A DNA stretch of 23,370 nt from an uncultured Porphyromonadaceae bacterium (GCA_902461565.1 CABPYL010000043.1:1-23370), one strand, 5' to 3'; shown: positions 8,076-16,700, counted from the stretch's first letter. Translations and numbers: made by a program. Notes: generated from the letters alone by a model not told the origin.

Positions 8076-9824
8076 TCAGATACCGAGCGATTTCTTAACT
8101 GCGGCAACCTTCTTGTCGGCTTCGGCGTTGCAGCGGGCATAGTCGGCAAGATCCTTCATGGTGTCGTGAACCTCGATGTAGAACTTGATCTTGGGTTCTG
8201 TGCCGGAAGGACGGATGGAAACCTTGGTATTATCGGCGGTGAAGAACTGGAGCACGTTGGAGGTTACGGGGAAGTCCATCTTGGTAACCTTGCCGTCGCG
8301 CATGTCGGTGCAGTTAAGATCGGCGTAATCCTTTACCAGAACCACAGGACTGCCGGCGAGCTCTTTGGGAGGATTAGCACGGAAATCTATCATCATCTGC
8401 TGAATTTCCTCGGCTCCGGTCTTGCCGGGACGTACAACGCTTATGCCTACCTCGTGGCTGTAACCGTTCTTAAGATATATTTCCTGTAGCATCTGGTTGA
8501 AGTCCATGCCGCGGTCTTTTGCCCAAGCGCAGGTTTCGGCCATCAGCGAGATAGCGCTCACCGAGTCCTTGTCGCGGCAGAAATCCTCGGCCAGGAAGCC
8601 ATAGCTTTCCTCGCCGCCGCCAAGATAGCGTGCTGTGCCCTCCAGATCGCGGATAACGTTGGCAATCCACTTGAAACCGGTGTAGCAGTCGTACATCTTG
8701 ATATTCTGGTTCTGGGCGATAGCCTTGATAGTTTCGGTGGTAACGATGGTCTTTACAACATATTCGTTGCCTTTGAGGCGGCCCAGCTCGCGGTTGCGGG
8801 TCATGATGTAGTTAAGGAGAATCATCACAATCTGGTTGCCGTTGAGCAGCAGATATTCGCCGCTGTTGTCGCGGATAACGCATCCGATACGGTCGGCGTC
8901 GGGGTCGGAAGCCAGGATAATGTCGGCGTTAACTTCCTTGCCCTTGGCGATAGCCATTGCCATTGCCGAAGCATTCTCGGGGTTGGGGGAATCCACAGTG
9001 GGGAAATCACCGGAGGGAATATCCTGTTCGGGAACATGGATAATGTTAGTGAAGCCATAGTTGCGCAGCGAGTCGGGAACGAGCTTCACACCGGTGCCGT
9101 GGATAGGGGTGTATACAATCTTGAGGTCGGCGTGGCGCTTGATCACCTCGGGGTCGAGCGACAGAGCCTTGATATCGGCAAGGAACTTCTGGTCCATAGC
9201 GTCGCCGATAATCTCGATAAGTTCAGGATTGCCCTGGAACTTGATGTCCTTTACGGATTTGATACGGTTAACGTTGTCGATGATATTCACATCGTGCGGG
9301 GCGATAATCTGTGCGCCGTCGCTCCAGTATGCCTTATAGCCGTTGTACTCCTTGGGGTTGTGCGAAGCGGTGATGTTAACGCCGCTCTGGCATCCCAGCT
9401 GACGGATAGCATAGGAGAGTTCGGGAGTAGGACGGAACGAATCGAACAGATATACCTTGATGCCGTTGGCCGAGAAAATGTTTGCGACGATTTCGGCGAA
9501 CTTGCGGGAGTTGTTACGCACGTCGTGGCCCACAACAACACTTATCTGGGGCAGGTCGGCGAAAGCCTCGTGCAGATAGTTGGCGAGGCCCTGGGTTGCA
9601 GCGCCTACGGTGTATATGTTCATGCGGTTGGAACCTGCGCCCATAATGCCGCGGAGACCGCCGGTGCCGAATTCAAGGTCGCGATAGAACGAATCGATAA
9701 GTTCGGTCTTGTCGTCAGCGGCGAGCATGCGGCGCACCTCTGCCTTGGTTTCTTCGTCGTAGCCATCGCCGAGCCAGGTTTCAGCCTTTGCTGTTACCTG
9801 GGCAAGGAGTTCATTGTTTTCCAT
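8076..9824 (-). CDS. Phosphoglucomutase / phosphomannomutase (alpha-D-phosphohexomutase family)
   Basis: Cytoplasmic enzyme of 582 aa that interconverts hexose 1- and 6-phosphates, feeding glycogen, nucleotide-sugar and envelope polysaccharide synthesis. All four family landmarks are present: the phosphoserine loop TASHNPKEYNGYK with Ser154, the Mg-binding DPDADR loop (307-312), the sugar-binding GGGEESYGF (402-410), and the phosphate-binding RPSGTEPKIKFY (538-549). The length fits the PgcA-like branch (about 580 aa) rather than shorter bacterial PMM/PGM enzymes (about 460 aa). It starts at ATG 9824 with its own promoter about 50 nt upstream and stands alone between two terminators. Glucose versus mannose preference cannot be read from the sequence. 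Confidence 0.93.
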   Translation of the reverse strand: MENNELLAQVTAKAETWLGDGYDEETKAEVRRMLAADDKTELIDSFYRDLEFGTGGLRGIMGAGSNRMNIYTVGAATQGLANYLHEAFADLPQISVVVGHDVRNNSRKFAEIVANIFSANGIKVYLFDSFRPTPELSYAIRQLGCQSGVNITASHNPKEYNGYKAYWSDGAQIIAPHDVNIIDNVNRIKSVKDIKFQGNPELIEIIGDAMDQKFLADIKALSLDPEVIKRHADLKIVYTPIHGTGVKLVPDSLRNYGFTNIIHVPEQDIPSGDFPTVDSPNPENASAMAMAIAKGKEVNADIILASDPDADRIGCVIRDNSGEYLLLNGNQIVMILLNYIMTRNRELGRLKGNEYVVKTIVTTETIKAIAQNQNIKMYDCYTGFKWIANVIRDLEGTARYLGGGEESYGFLAEDFCRDKDSVSAISLMAETCAWAKDRGMDFNQMLQEIYLKNGYSHEVGISVVRPGKTGAEEIQQMMIDFRANPPKELAGSPVVLVKDYADLNCTDMRDGKVTKMDFPVTSNVLQFFTADNTKVSIRPSGTEPKIKFYIEVHDTMKDLADYARCNAEADKKVAAVKKSLGI

Positions 9825-9871
9825 ATTGGTAAGTTATGTTTATGTTATTTATGATTTCGCTGGTGTGGTAG

Positions 9872-9903
9872 CAAAATTAAACTTTTGATGTCAGATATAC
9901 AAA
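9872..9903 (-). promoter_or_regulatory. Promoter of the phosphohexomutase gene
   Basis: On the minus strand TTTG (9903-9900), a 20-nt spacer and TAATTTTG (9879-9872) match the Bacteroidetes sigma-ABfr consensus at both elements. The transcript would begin near 9867, about 43 nt before the ATG. Confidence 0.75.
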
Positions 9904-9933
9904 TATTTCACCCGATAAGTTTCCCCCGATCCT

Positions 9934-9992
9934 CCTTAAAACAACAAAAAGGCGCCCCGGTGGAGGCGCCTTGTATAATGATGCGGCGAAGC
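9934..9992. repeat. Copy A of a ~59-bp direct repeat containing a terminator
   Basis: This segment is identical to 13795-13854 except that one base is missing from the A-run beside the hairpin. It starts with CCTTAAAACAAC and ends with GCGGCGAAGC, 10 nt from the stop of the barrel gene. Besides the terminator hairpin it includes the ~20 bp between hairpin and stop codon, so the similarity is not just convergence of two terminators. Confidence 0.9.
9943..9972 (-). terminator. Intrinsic terminator of the sigma/anti-sigma/barrel operon
   Basis: On the minus strand an 8-bp stem AAGGCGCC / GGCGCCTT (9949-9956 with 9965-9972) and 8-nt loop is followed by TTTTTGTTGTTTT. This is a classical intrinsic terminator, about 30 nt after the stop of the barrel gene. 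Confidence 0.85.
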
Positions 9993-10002
9993 AGTTTGCA
10001 GT

Positions 10003-12576
10003 TTATCTTATGATTGCAGATGGAGTACTGCCTTGTCCGGAGACCTCGTTCCCGCGTTGGATTTTCTTACCATAGCCTATGGTATAAGTAACAGACATGT
10101 CAAGACTGGCATGTGCCGATGGGCTGTATTTCCGCAGGTATTCATCGTAAAGAGGAGACCGCTTTTCCCAGGTTCCGGAATGCCATCCTTTGTTAAAGAT
10201 ATTCTTTGCAGATAGATTGACATTCCATATTCCATTTCCCCAGCCGACCGAAAACAGATGGAAATTACGGCCCTTAATTATATAATTCGAGTTTTCTGAC
10301 AATGAACGTTCGGGGTTACCCCACGAAGCAAGTATATTAAACGATTTCCAATAGTACACTGCTTGTAGCTGCACCCGGAAGGGACTATAAGAATCCTTAT
10401 ACGCCCCTGTTATATCATAAGCATTTTGGGCAAGATTGACATATAGCTGCAAGTTGTTATTGAACAATTTGTAATTGGCGGAAACGCCTGCATAGCAGCG
10501 AATGAAAGAACCGTCGTTTACATAATCGCGTAGCAGTGCCATACCATCATCAAAAGGCCTGTATACAATTGCAACGCGGTTGAAACTTCTGTCATACCCA
10601 GCAAATGCAGCCAGCGAAAAAGAATTGTTGAGGTACAGGTTGTAAGATATGTTTGAATTAAGGTTACCCCAGTTTTTTAATCGCGGATTTGCCGTGAGAT
10701 ACAGATATTCATTACTTTGAACAATATCATTCGCTTTCATACTTATGTCGGGGGACGTAGTCAGATAAGACAAATATGCTGAAATTTGGCTGTTCTTATT
10801 CAGAGGGAACCTCGCGTTAATATTGAAACGGGGATAAACATCGTTTGTCGTTATCCCGTTCATTGAATTGTGTTCAAGTCCGAACCCGGCAGTAGTCGAG
10901 AGCGATATTTTTTGTGTCTGATACCTGTAACGCAGAAATCCGATCATAACTGAATTCGAATAGGAATCATCCGCATTGTTAGCACCCAAATATAACAGCT
11001 TATTGATATTCTGACCTCCGAAAATCGTCAGCGAAAGCTGGTTCTTATTGCCAAATGCCATACGCATGGTAGCCTGCACGCTCCAATTACAGGCATTCTC
11101 AGTAATAAGGTTGTAAACAGGACTTTGCATTAGTGTGGATTCATACAACGATATGTTGTTGCGGTGAGTATGTCGAAAACCTGGAGTGATATCGAAAGAT
11201 CCGTTAGCTCCTATTAGTCCCCAGTAATTGCCGTTATAATAAACTGTGTTATTCCTGTCGGGATTGCTTCGCAGATACGAATAATCCTTCTCGGGGCGAA
11301 TGTTCACACTTAATTTGCCGCGGGCATACTGTTCTGGCGTTGAGAAATGAGTAAAGGAAAGCATATTACGAGCTGTGAACCGAGGCGAGGTATAGGTTGC
11401 TCTGAGAGTGAGTGGATATCTATCGCTCTTTGTGCCTGATTCTTGGGATATCTCTTTCCGATTTACTGTCATGGGAGTGCCGCCATTTTCAAGCCGATAT
11501 ACGGCAGAAATATCGGAACCTGTGTGATGGTAATTCTGATTGTCGCTGCCGACATATATGTCGTATGTCATCTTTTTATAGGTCAGCCTGCTGAAAGCCT
11601 CGGTATTGTTAAACAAACCACTGATAGCTCTGAACGACTCGGAGAATTTCGTATAGCCGCCGTATTCATATTCCTGAACAATGAAGTTGACCACGCGAGC
11701 CTTTCCTCTGAATCGCGGATCTGTAGGGAATTCGATATATTCTATTTTCCGCACATCAGTCATTTTCATACCTTTAAGTTCATCTTCCTGCGCTTCCTGC
11801 GAATTGATATAAATTGCCACTCTGTTGCCGAACACATCCCTAACACTGTTATCACCGGGTGCAACTACCAACTGAGGGATTGCCATTCTCCTAAGAAGGT
11901 CGGCGGCATTCTGCGACGCATTCTTTTGGCGCGACGATGGAGTATATGTATTTTTGTCAGCAGCAAAAACTGTATTATCAGCCTGGACAGAAACGGTTGA
12001 AAGATGTATTGGAGCGGGTTGCAATCTCACAGTTCCTATATCATACGGCGGCTTATCCAAATAGGCGGTTTTATATCCTACGCAAACAAATTTCGCAAGT
12101 ACATTTTTCTTATCACAAGGAACAGCAAAACGCCCTGTCATGTCTGTTACTCCATATGTTATGACAGTAGAATCGCGAGAGGCGAGAAACAATACCGATA
12201 CTCCGGCAAGTTCTTCACCATCATTTCCGGTTACTCGCCCGGTAAATATGAATTTACCATGCTGAAGCGCTTCAATATAGAAATGATTGTCTTTTTTTAT
12301 GACCGAAACCGGATTAAGTCCGATTGTCTGCCGCAATGCCGTATAAGCATCGTCGGCATTCACCTGAGCAAATGTCTTATATTTGTCAAGTTCATTGTAT
12401 ATGAAAGAGATATCTATTTCCGGATGGTCTTTACTGATTTGTACAATAGCCTCGGAAACAGGAGTTTTGTCAAATTTATAATTGAAAGTATTTGCACCAT
12501 CCGAAAGGAAAGGCACCGCAGCCATTATAATAGTCATGACTGCGCACTTGCTATGTGAACGACAGATCGATAACAT
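10003..12576 (-). CDS. Outer-membrane beta-barrel receptor with N-terminal STN signalling domain (TonB-dependent type)
   Basis: Outer-membrane protein of 857 aa. Signal peptide at about 1-28. An STN domain follows at about 31-101 (FNYKFDKTPVSEAIVQISKD), the module by which FecA-type receptors contact their anti-sigma factor. A CarboxypepD_reg-like beta-sandwich is at about 111-186 (FTGRVTGNDGEELAGVSVLF ... DMTGRFAVP). A plug-like segment spans about 187-300 (DLLRRMAIPQLVV ... VFGNRVAIYINS). The remainder alternates aromatic-rich strands typical of the OMP_b-brl_3 barrel class. It starts 2 nt after the anti-sigma gene stop and closes the operon. No SusD partner is present, so it is not a standard glycan uptake pair. 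The ligand is unknown; a small nutrient, metal chelate or peptide are all possible. Confidence 0.85.
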   Translation of the reverse strand: MLSICRSHSKCAVMTIIMAAVPFLSDGANTFNYKFDKTPVSEAIVQISKDHPEIDISFIYNELDKYKTFAQVNADDAYTALRQTIGLNPVSVIKKDNHFYIEALQHGKFIFTGRVTGNDGEELAGVSVLFLASRDSTVITYGVTDMTGRFAVPCDKKNVLAKFVCVGYKTAYLDKPPYDIGTVRLQPAPIHLSTVSVQADNTVFAADKNTYTPSSRQKNASQNAADLLRRMAIPQLVVAPGDNSVRDVFGNRVAIYINSQEAQEDELKGMKMTDVRKIEYIEFPTDPRFRGKARVVNFIVQEYEYGGYTKFSESFRAISGLFNNTEAFSRLTYKKMTYDIYVGSDNQNYHHTGSDISAVYRLENGGTPMTVNRKEISQESGTKSDRYPLTLRATYTSPRFTARNMLSFTHFSTPEQYARGKLSVNIRPEKDYSYLRSNPDRNNTVYYNGNYWGLIGANGSFDITPGFRHTHRNNISLYESTLMQSPVYNLITENACNWSVQATMRMAFGNKNQLSLTIFGGQNINKLLYLGANNADDSYSNSVMIGFLRYRYQTQKISLSTTAGFGLEHNSMNGITTNDVYPRFNINARFPLNKNSQISAYLSYLTTSPDISMKANDIVQSNEYLYLTANPRLKNWGNLNSNISYNLYLNNSFSLAAFAGYDRSFNRVAIVYRPFDDGMALLRDYVNDGSFIRCYAGVSANYKLFNNNLQLYVNLAQNAYDITGAYKDSYSPFRVQLQAVYYWKSFNILASWGNPERSLSENSNYIIKGRNFHLFSVGWGNGIWNVNLSAKNIFNKGWHSGTWEKRSPLYDEYLRKYSPSAHASLDMSVTYTIGYGKKIQRGNEVSGQGSTPSAIIR

Positions 12577-12578
12577 TT

Positions 12579-13226
12579 CTATTCAATAATTAGTAAATTG
12601 CCATTTCGTTTGATATTGATTTGCTCGAATGTATTTAGCTGTGCAATAACTTCATCAATCGACAGTGTCGGGTCGAGCCTATAGTAAAGATGAAGACAAG
12701 CTGTTTCTTTTGTATTGAATCTGACTTCAACGCTATACTCTGCTCCAATCTTTTCCATAACAGTCTCAAGAGGTGTGTTCTCGAATATCACAGGCGATGG
12801 CTCCGTCAAGACAGTATCTGCCTTAGCTGCTAAGGTGCAAGCTGATACTGTATCGATTGCTGTCTTCTCTGCTAATTCTTCCTTTAAATCTTCCCTGCCA
12901 CCTGTTAGCACAACTGTAAAGACTATGCCCGAAGCAACAGCAGCGACAGATATACCAATTATCGCGACTATTGAAGCGACCCAACTTCCGGGCCACAAAG
13001 ACCTGCGATTTGGACGCAAAACGTGTTCCCCAGCGAAAGCATTCCATTCGGCGTCTGTATCTACCGTATTATCAGTTTCTATCGCTGAGTCGATTTTACA
13101 TAGCAAATTATAAATTTCTGCTGTTTCCGGGTCAGACAATACATTTTTCAGCTGTTCCGATGTATATCTGTCGGGGTGGTCTATAATATCAAGTACCAAG
13201 TCGCATTTTGTATCGTACTTATCCAT
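12579..13226 (-). CDS. Short FecR-like anti-sigma factor (single TM, DUF4974 periplasmic domain)
   Basis: Inner-membrane anti-sigma factor of 215 aa, predicted to hold the ECF sigma factor until the barrel receptor signals. The cytoplasmic part covers about residues 1-80 and includes DAEWNAF, a motif common in Bacteroides FecR-like proteins. One transmembrane helix is at about 82-108 (WVASIVAIIGISVAAVASGI). The C-terminal ~70 residues (VIFENTPLETVMEKIGAEY ... INIKRNGNLLIIE) match DUF4974, an STN-like fold. The central FecR beta domain that normally sits between TM and DUF4974 is missing, so the protein is much shorter than usual (300-400 aa). I chose the ATG at 13226, which overlaps the sigma stop by 8 nt as ATGGATAA; an ATG two codons upstream (13232) is possible. 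Confidence 0.85.
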   Translation of the reverse strand: MDKYDTKCDLVLDIIDHPDRYTSEQLKNVLSDPETAEIYNLLCKIDSAIETDNTVDTDAEWNAFAGEHVLRPNRRSLWPGSWVASIVAIIGISVAAVASGIVFTVVLTGGREDLKEELAEKTAIDTVSACTLAAKADTVLTEPSPVIFENTPLETVMEKIGAEYSVEVRFNTKETACLHLYYRLDPTLSIDEVIAQLNTFEQINIKRNGNLLIIE

Positions 13227-13707
13227 TTTCATTGAGTTTTTTACGAATTTTTTTCAATGCCTGACCAAGATGACGATATACAGCTGTTTCGCTTATTCCC
13301 ATCGTCGTTGCTATACGTGCAAACGGCAGTCCGTCGGAAAACCGCAATTTCATTACACTCCTTGCTCGCGGAGAAATATCATTGCTGATTAGGCTGTATA
13401 TCCGTGCGATTGTCTCCTCATCGGGCCAACTTTCAGTGTCATATGCCACTTCGTCAAGAAAATAGCGGTTAGCTATACGTTGATGAATCCCGCAGTTCCG
13501 GATATGGTTGAGACAGCGGTTGCGGACAGCCTTAAGAAGATAAGCGAGAGAAATGGGGAATTCTGAGGGACCGTCGAGCAGCGAGGCAAAAACATCGTGG
13601 ACGATGTCGCGCGCAAGATCATCGTCGTGCAGAAGTACCACGGCCAACCGATACATCTGTGCATAATGTGCTTTGAAAAGCAACTCTATGTCGTTTATCT
13701 TAGTCAT
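13219..13707 (-). CDS. ECF-type RNA polymerase sigma factor (sigma-70 family)
   Basis: Sigma factor of 162 aa, first gene of the surface-signalling operon. Region 2 lies at about residues 8-75 (LFKAHYAQMYRLAVVLLHD, then ARDIVHDVFASLLD and YLLKAVRNRCLNHIRN). Region 4 is at about 105-158, with the helix-turn-helix LPFARIATTMGISETAVYRH and a basic tail. No region 1 or 3 is present, as expected for ECF sigma factors. Overlapping genes for an anti-sigma factor and an STN receptor follow, the Fec-like arrangement. No TAnnTTTG element is visible in the 87 nt upstream, which fits autoregulation from a sigma-specific promoter, although that promoter cannot be recognised here. Confidence 0.92.
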   Translation of the reverse strand: MTKINDIELLFKAHYAQMYRLAVVLLHDDDLARDIVHDVFASLLDGPSEFPISLAYLLKAVRNRCLNHIRNCGIHQRIANRYFLDEVAYDTESWPDEETIARIYSLISNDISPRARSVMKLRFSDGLPFARIATTMGISETAVYRHLGQALKKIRKKLNENG

Positions 13708-13794
13708 ACACTATAAAGACACACAACAACCCGAAAACTCAACCCTACGATATATTTTTTTGAAAGACATCTAATTATTCAGTAAAAGACGTCG

Positions 13795-13854
13795 CCTTAA
13801 AACAACAAAAAAGGCGCCCCGGTGGAGGCGCCTTGTATAATGATGCGGCGAAGC
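13795..13854. repeat. Copy B of the ~59-bp direct repeat containing a terminator
   Basis: Near-perfect duplicate of 9934-9992 with one extra A. It ends 2 nt before the efp stop codon and includes the efp 3' untranslated segment and terminator. Together the two copies bracket exactly the sigma/anti-sigma/barrel operon. Confidence 0.9.
13801..13834 (-). terminator. Intrinsic terminator of efp
   Basis: On the minus strand the stem AAGGCGCC / GGCGCCTT (13811-13818 with 13827-13834) is followed by six T and GTTGTTTT. It begins about 22 nt after the efp stop codon. Confidence 0.85.
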
Positions 13855-13856
13855 GA

Positions 13857-14420
13857 TTATTTTACGCGACTTACGTAGGAGCCGTCGCGGGTGTCAACTT
13901 CAACCTTGTCGCCGGTGTTGACAAAGAGGGGCACGCGGATTTCGGCGCCGGTCTCGAGTGTAGCGGGCTTCAGTGTGTTGGTGGCGGTATCGCCCTTGAT
14001 GCCGGGTTCGGTATAGGTTACTTCCAGAACCACCTTGATAGGCATTTCGGCGTACAGCACGGTTTCTGTGGATGCGTCGCTGACAACTTCCACAACATCG
14101 CCTTCTTTCATAAAGGCGGCGCCGGTAACGAGTTCTTTATTGATAGGAATCTGTTCGAAAGTTTCCTGGTTCATAAAGATATCGTCGTCGCCCTCGGTAT
14201 AGAGGTACTGATAGGGACGGTGCTCTACGCGAACGTCTTCGAGTTTTTCGCCGATATTGAAGCGGCGTTCCAGAACGCGGCCATCAACAACATCCTTAAG
14301 TTTGGTACGCATGAAGGTGTTGCCTTTGCCGGGTTTCACGTGGAGGAATTCCACGCAGAAATACAGACGGCCGTCCATGCGGATGCAGGTGCCGTTCTTG
14401 ATGTCTTGAGCGTTAATCAT
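13857..14420 (-). CDS. efp: Translation elongation factor P
   Basis: EF-P (187 aa) binds between the ribosomal P and E sites and relieves stalling at polyproline stretches. The N-terminal KOW-like domain has the loop HVKPGKGNTF. Lys32 lies in this loop, equivalent to the residue modified in E. coli EF-P (Lys34). The OB domains and the C-terminal signature DTRDGSYVSRVK are complete, and the length matches the family. I start at ATG 14420 (MINAQDIKNG), as in relatives, not at the earlier in-frame ATG 24 nt upstream, which would sit on the promoter. It is a single-gene unit with its own promoter and terminator. Which modification system acts on the lysine is not visible in this window. Confidence 0.96.
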   Translation of the reverse strand: MINAQDIKNGTCIRMDGRLYFCVEFLHVKPGKGNTFMRTKLKDVVDGRVLERRFNIGEKLEDVRVEHRPYQYLYTEGDDDIFMNQETFEQIPINKELVTGAAFMKEGDVVEVVSDASTETVLYAEMPIKVVLEVTYTEPGIKGDTATNTLKPATLETGAEIRVPLFVNTGDKVEVDTRDGSYVSRVK

Positions 14421-14441
14421 AAGAGTGGTATGAATTTTTTG

Positions 14442-14473
14442 CAAAGGTAGCGCTTTTCCGCCAAAAATGCAAT
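14442..14473 (-). promoter_or_regulatory. Promoter of efp
   Basis: On the minus strand ATTG (14473-14470), a 20-nt spacer and TACCTTTG (14449-14442) form a Bacteroidetes-type promoter. The leader would be about 17 nt before the ATG at 14420. Confidence 0.75.
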
Positions 14474-14493
14474 TTTTATTTCTCAGACCATGC

Positions 14494-15759
14494 TTATTTG
14501 TAACGCGCCCAGCGTATCAGGTCCACAAGACGGGGCTTCTTGCCGTACATGAATATGCCCACGCGGTATATCTTGGCACAGAGCCACACCATGAACAGCA
14601 CACTCACCACAAGGAGGCCCAGCGAGAGCAGTATCTGCCACAGCGGCACCTCAAAGGGTATTCGCGCCATCATGCACATGGGCGATGTGAACGGTATTAT
14701 CGACAGCCAGAAGGCCATGCCGGACTGCGGATTGTTGATTACGGCAATAGAACCGACGATAGCCAGCACGATTGGCATCGTGGGGATGGTGGTGAGCTGC
14801 GATGCGTCCTGCACATTATCCACAGCAGAGCCTATGGCGGCAAAAATCGACGAATAGAACAGATAGCCGGTGATGAAGAATGCAAGCATATAGCCCATAT
14901 ACGACATTATGGTGCCGGAATCGGTAAGCTGGGCGAGCATGGTCTCCATCTCGGGGTCGGCACCTGCGGCGGCCTTACCGGAGAGCAACGGAAGCAGCCA
15001 TGCCGAACATGCGCCGAGCAGTCCAACCCAGATTACTATCTGCGTGATTGCCACAAGACCTACGCCCACAATCTTGCCGAGCATAAGATCGGTTGGCTTG
15101 ACAGAGGATACCACGAGTTCGAGCACGCGGTTCGCCTTTTCGTCGATAATGGATGTCATCACCATCTGGCCGTATATAAGGATGAACATATACAGCACCA
15201 TGTCGGCCGCGAGGGATATAAAATAGGACACTGTGGAAGAAATTTCGGAATCTTCCTCCTTGTCGATATCCACCACGGGGATGTGCAGATCCACGCTCAC
15301 CTCGTTCAGAATCTGGCGGAGGTTCTCAATCTGATAGTTCTGCAGGCGGGCATCCTCTATCGCTTTTTCCACCTGCGAGTTGATGAAGCCGTCGGTAGCC
15401 ATCGACAGCGAGCCATGCGAGTACATACGCACGGCATCATTGGGGTTGGCAATAGCGTCGGCACCGATAACCAGCACGCCGTCGTAGCTGTCGTTCACAC
15501 GGGCGCTGTCCAGAGGTTCGGCGGTAGTAACGATAAAGCGTATGTCGTCGTTGCCGCGAAGGTGTGCGGCTATCAAACCGGTTTCGTCGATAATGGCAAT
15601 GTTCTTGCTCTCGGGCGAACTGAACACCATTATAAGTGCCGGCGCTATCATAAGCAGCGCCATGAACAGCGGAGTGAGCAGAGTTGTGATTATGAAACTT
15701 TTGCGCTTCACCCTTTCGAGATACTCGCGCGATATTACAATTCCGAGGGCCGATTTCAT
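14494..15759 (-). CDS. ABC-2 type transporter permease (NatB-like)
   Basis: Inner-membrane permease of 421 aa, partner of the ATPase encoded just upstream. One helix lies near the N-terminus (FIITTLLTPLFMALLMIAPA). A large extracytoplasmic domain follows at about residues 50-185. A block of about five helices begins near 185 (VSYFISLAADMVLYMFILIY) and ends with LLSLGLLVVSVLFMVWLCAK. The segment ...IIDEKANRVLELVVSSVKP after the second helix is the usual ABC-2/NatB signature. Its ATG overlaps the ATPase stop by 4 nt (ATGA). NatAB-type systems export sodium in Bacillus, but many relatives export other substrates, so the cargo here is unknown. Confidence 0.9.
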   Translation of the reverse strand: MKSALGIVISREYLERVKRKSFIITTLLTPLFMALLMIAPALIMVFSSPESKNIAIIDETGLIAAHLRGNDDIRFIVTTAEPLDSARVNDSYDGVLVIGADAIANPNDAVRMYSHGSLSMATDGFINSQVEKAIEDARLQNYQIENLRQILNEVSVDLHIPVVDIDKEEDSEISSTVSYFISLAADMVLYMFILIYGQMVMTSIIDEKANRVLELVVSSVKPTDLMLGKIVGVGLVAITQIVIWVGLLGACSAWLLPLLSGKAAAGADPEMETMLAQLTDSGTIMSYMGYMLAFFITGYLFYSSIFAAIGSAVDNVQDASQLTTIPTMPIVLAIVGSIAVINNPQSGMAFWLSIIPFTSPMCMMARIPFEVPLWQILLSLGLLVVSVLFMVWLCAKIYRVGIFMYGKKPRLVDLIRWARYK

Positions 15760-16700
15760 ATCTGATTGTTGTTTTGGTTCATTCTGTTGGACTCTTCCAC
15801 TGCACCGACAAAAATCTCGTCCATCGTGGGCAGCATGCGGCGGAAACCGGCGATGTCCACAGCTTCATTGGCGCGTGCGATAAAAGCGCGTACATCGGCA
15901 GCGGTTGCAAGGCGCACATCCGCAGTGGCAAAACCGTCGGGGCTGATGCCGCCGAGGGTTATGCTGGCGTTATCTATGGCCATGAGGCGCGAGGGGTCGC
16001 CTGTGAAGGCTATCTCGTAGCGGTGATCGGCAAAACGCTCGCGAATCTCGCGCACGTTGCCGCTGAGGATGTCGTGCGATTTGTTGATAAGCGTAATCTC
16101 GTCGCACAATTCTTCCACACTGGCCATGTTATGGGTGGAGAAGACAACCGTGGCACCCTGGTCACGCAGACGCAGAATCTCGCGCTTGAGCACACCTGCG
16201 TTTATCGGGTCGAAGCCGGAGAAAGGCTCGTCGAAAATCAGCAGTTCGGGGTTATGGAGCACGGTTACGATGAACTGAACCTTCTGGGCCATGCCCTTGG
16301 AGAGTTCCTCCACTTTCTTGTTCCACCAGTCGCTTATCTCCAGCCGCTCGAACCACTGGCGCAGCGAAGCCTCGGCCTCCTTACGGTTCAGGCCCTTCAG
16401 GCGTGCGAAGAACAACGCCTGGTCGCCCACTTTCATTTTCTTATACAGACCGCGTTCCTCAGGCAGGTAGCCGATGTTCACAACATCGGCGGCCGTCATT
16501 GTATGACCGTTGAAAGTTACCGTGCCGCTGTCCGGAGCGGTTATATGGTTGATAATTCGCAAAAGAGTGGTTTTGCCGGCGCCATTGGGGCCGAGCAGAC
16601 CATACACCTTCCCGCGGGGAACGTGTATCGATACATCGTCGAGCGCACGGTGTCCCGTGAAATCTTTAACGATGTTTTCCGCACATAAGATGTTATCCAT
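15756..16700 (-). CDS. ABC transporter ATP-binding protein (NatA-like, DUF4162 C-terminus)
   Basis: Cytoplasmic ATPase of 314 aa driving the NatB-like permease. Walker A GPNGAGKT is at 37-44. The Q-loop region reads YLPEERGL (79-86), with E in place of Q as is frequent in this subfamily. The signature is LSKGMAQ (133-139), Walker B LLIFDEP (153-159) and H-loop STH (188-190). The last ~90 residues form a DUF4162-like C-terminal domain. It starts at ATG 16700, 109 nt after lpxH. That gap has no clear hairpin terminator and no full TAnnTTTG element, so read-through from the sufT-like/lpxH operon is possible. Confidence 0.93.
   Translation of the reverse strand: MDNILCAENIVKDFTGHRALDDVSIHVPRGKVYGLLGPNGAGKTTLLRIINHITAPDSGTVTFNGHTMTAADVVNIGYLPEERGLYKKMKVGDQALFFARLKGLNRKEAEASLRQWFERLEISDWWNKKVEELSKGMAQKVQFIVTVLHNPELLIFDEPFSGFDPINAGVLKREILRLRDQGATVVFSTHNMASVEELCDEITLINKSHDILSGNVREIRERFADHRYEIAFTGDPSRLMAIDNASITLGGISPDGFATADVRLATAADVRAFIARANEAVDIAGFRRMLPTMDEIFVGAVEESNRMNQNNNQI

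Noticed and set aside
9036..9854. 272-aa plus-strand open frame
   Set aside because: It is a shadow of the phosphohexomutase gene, whose catalytic motifs are all intact on the minus strand.
14467..15765. 432-aa plus-strand open frame
   Set aside because: It mirrors the whole NatB-like permease gene. Histidine- and tyrosine-rich, it has no recognisable fold.
15774..16688. 304-aa plus-strand open frame
   Set aside because: It is the antisense of the ABC ATPase gene, which has all Walker and signature motifs.
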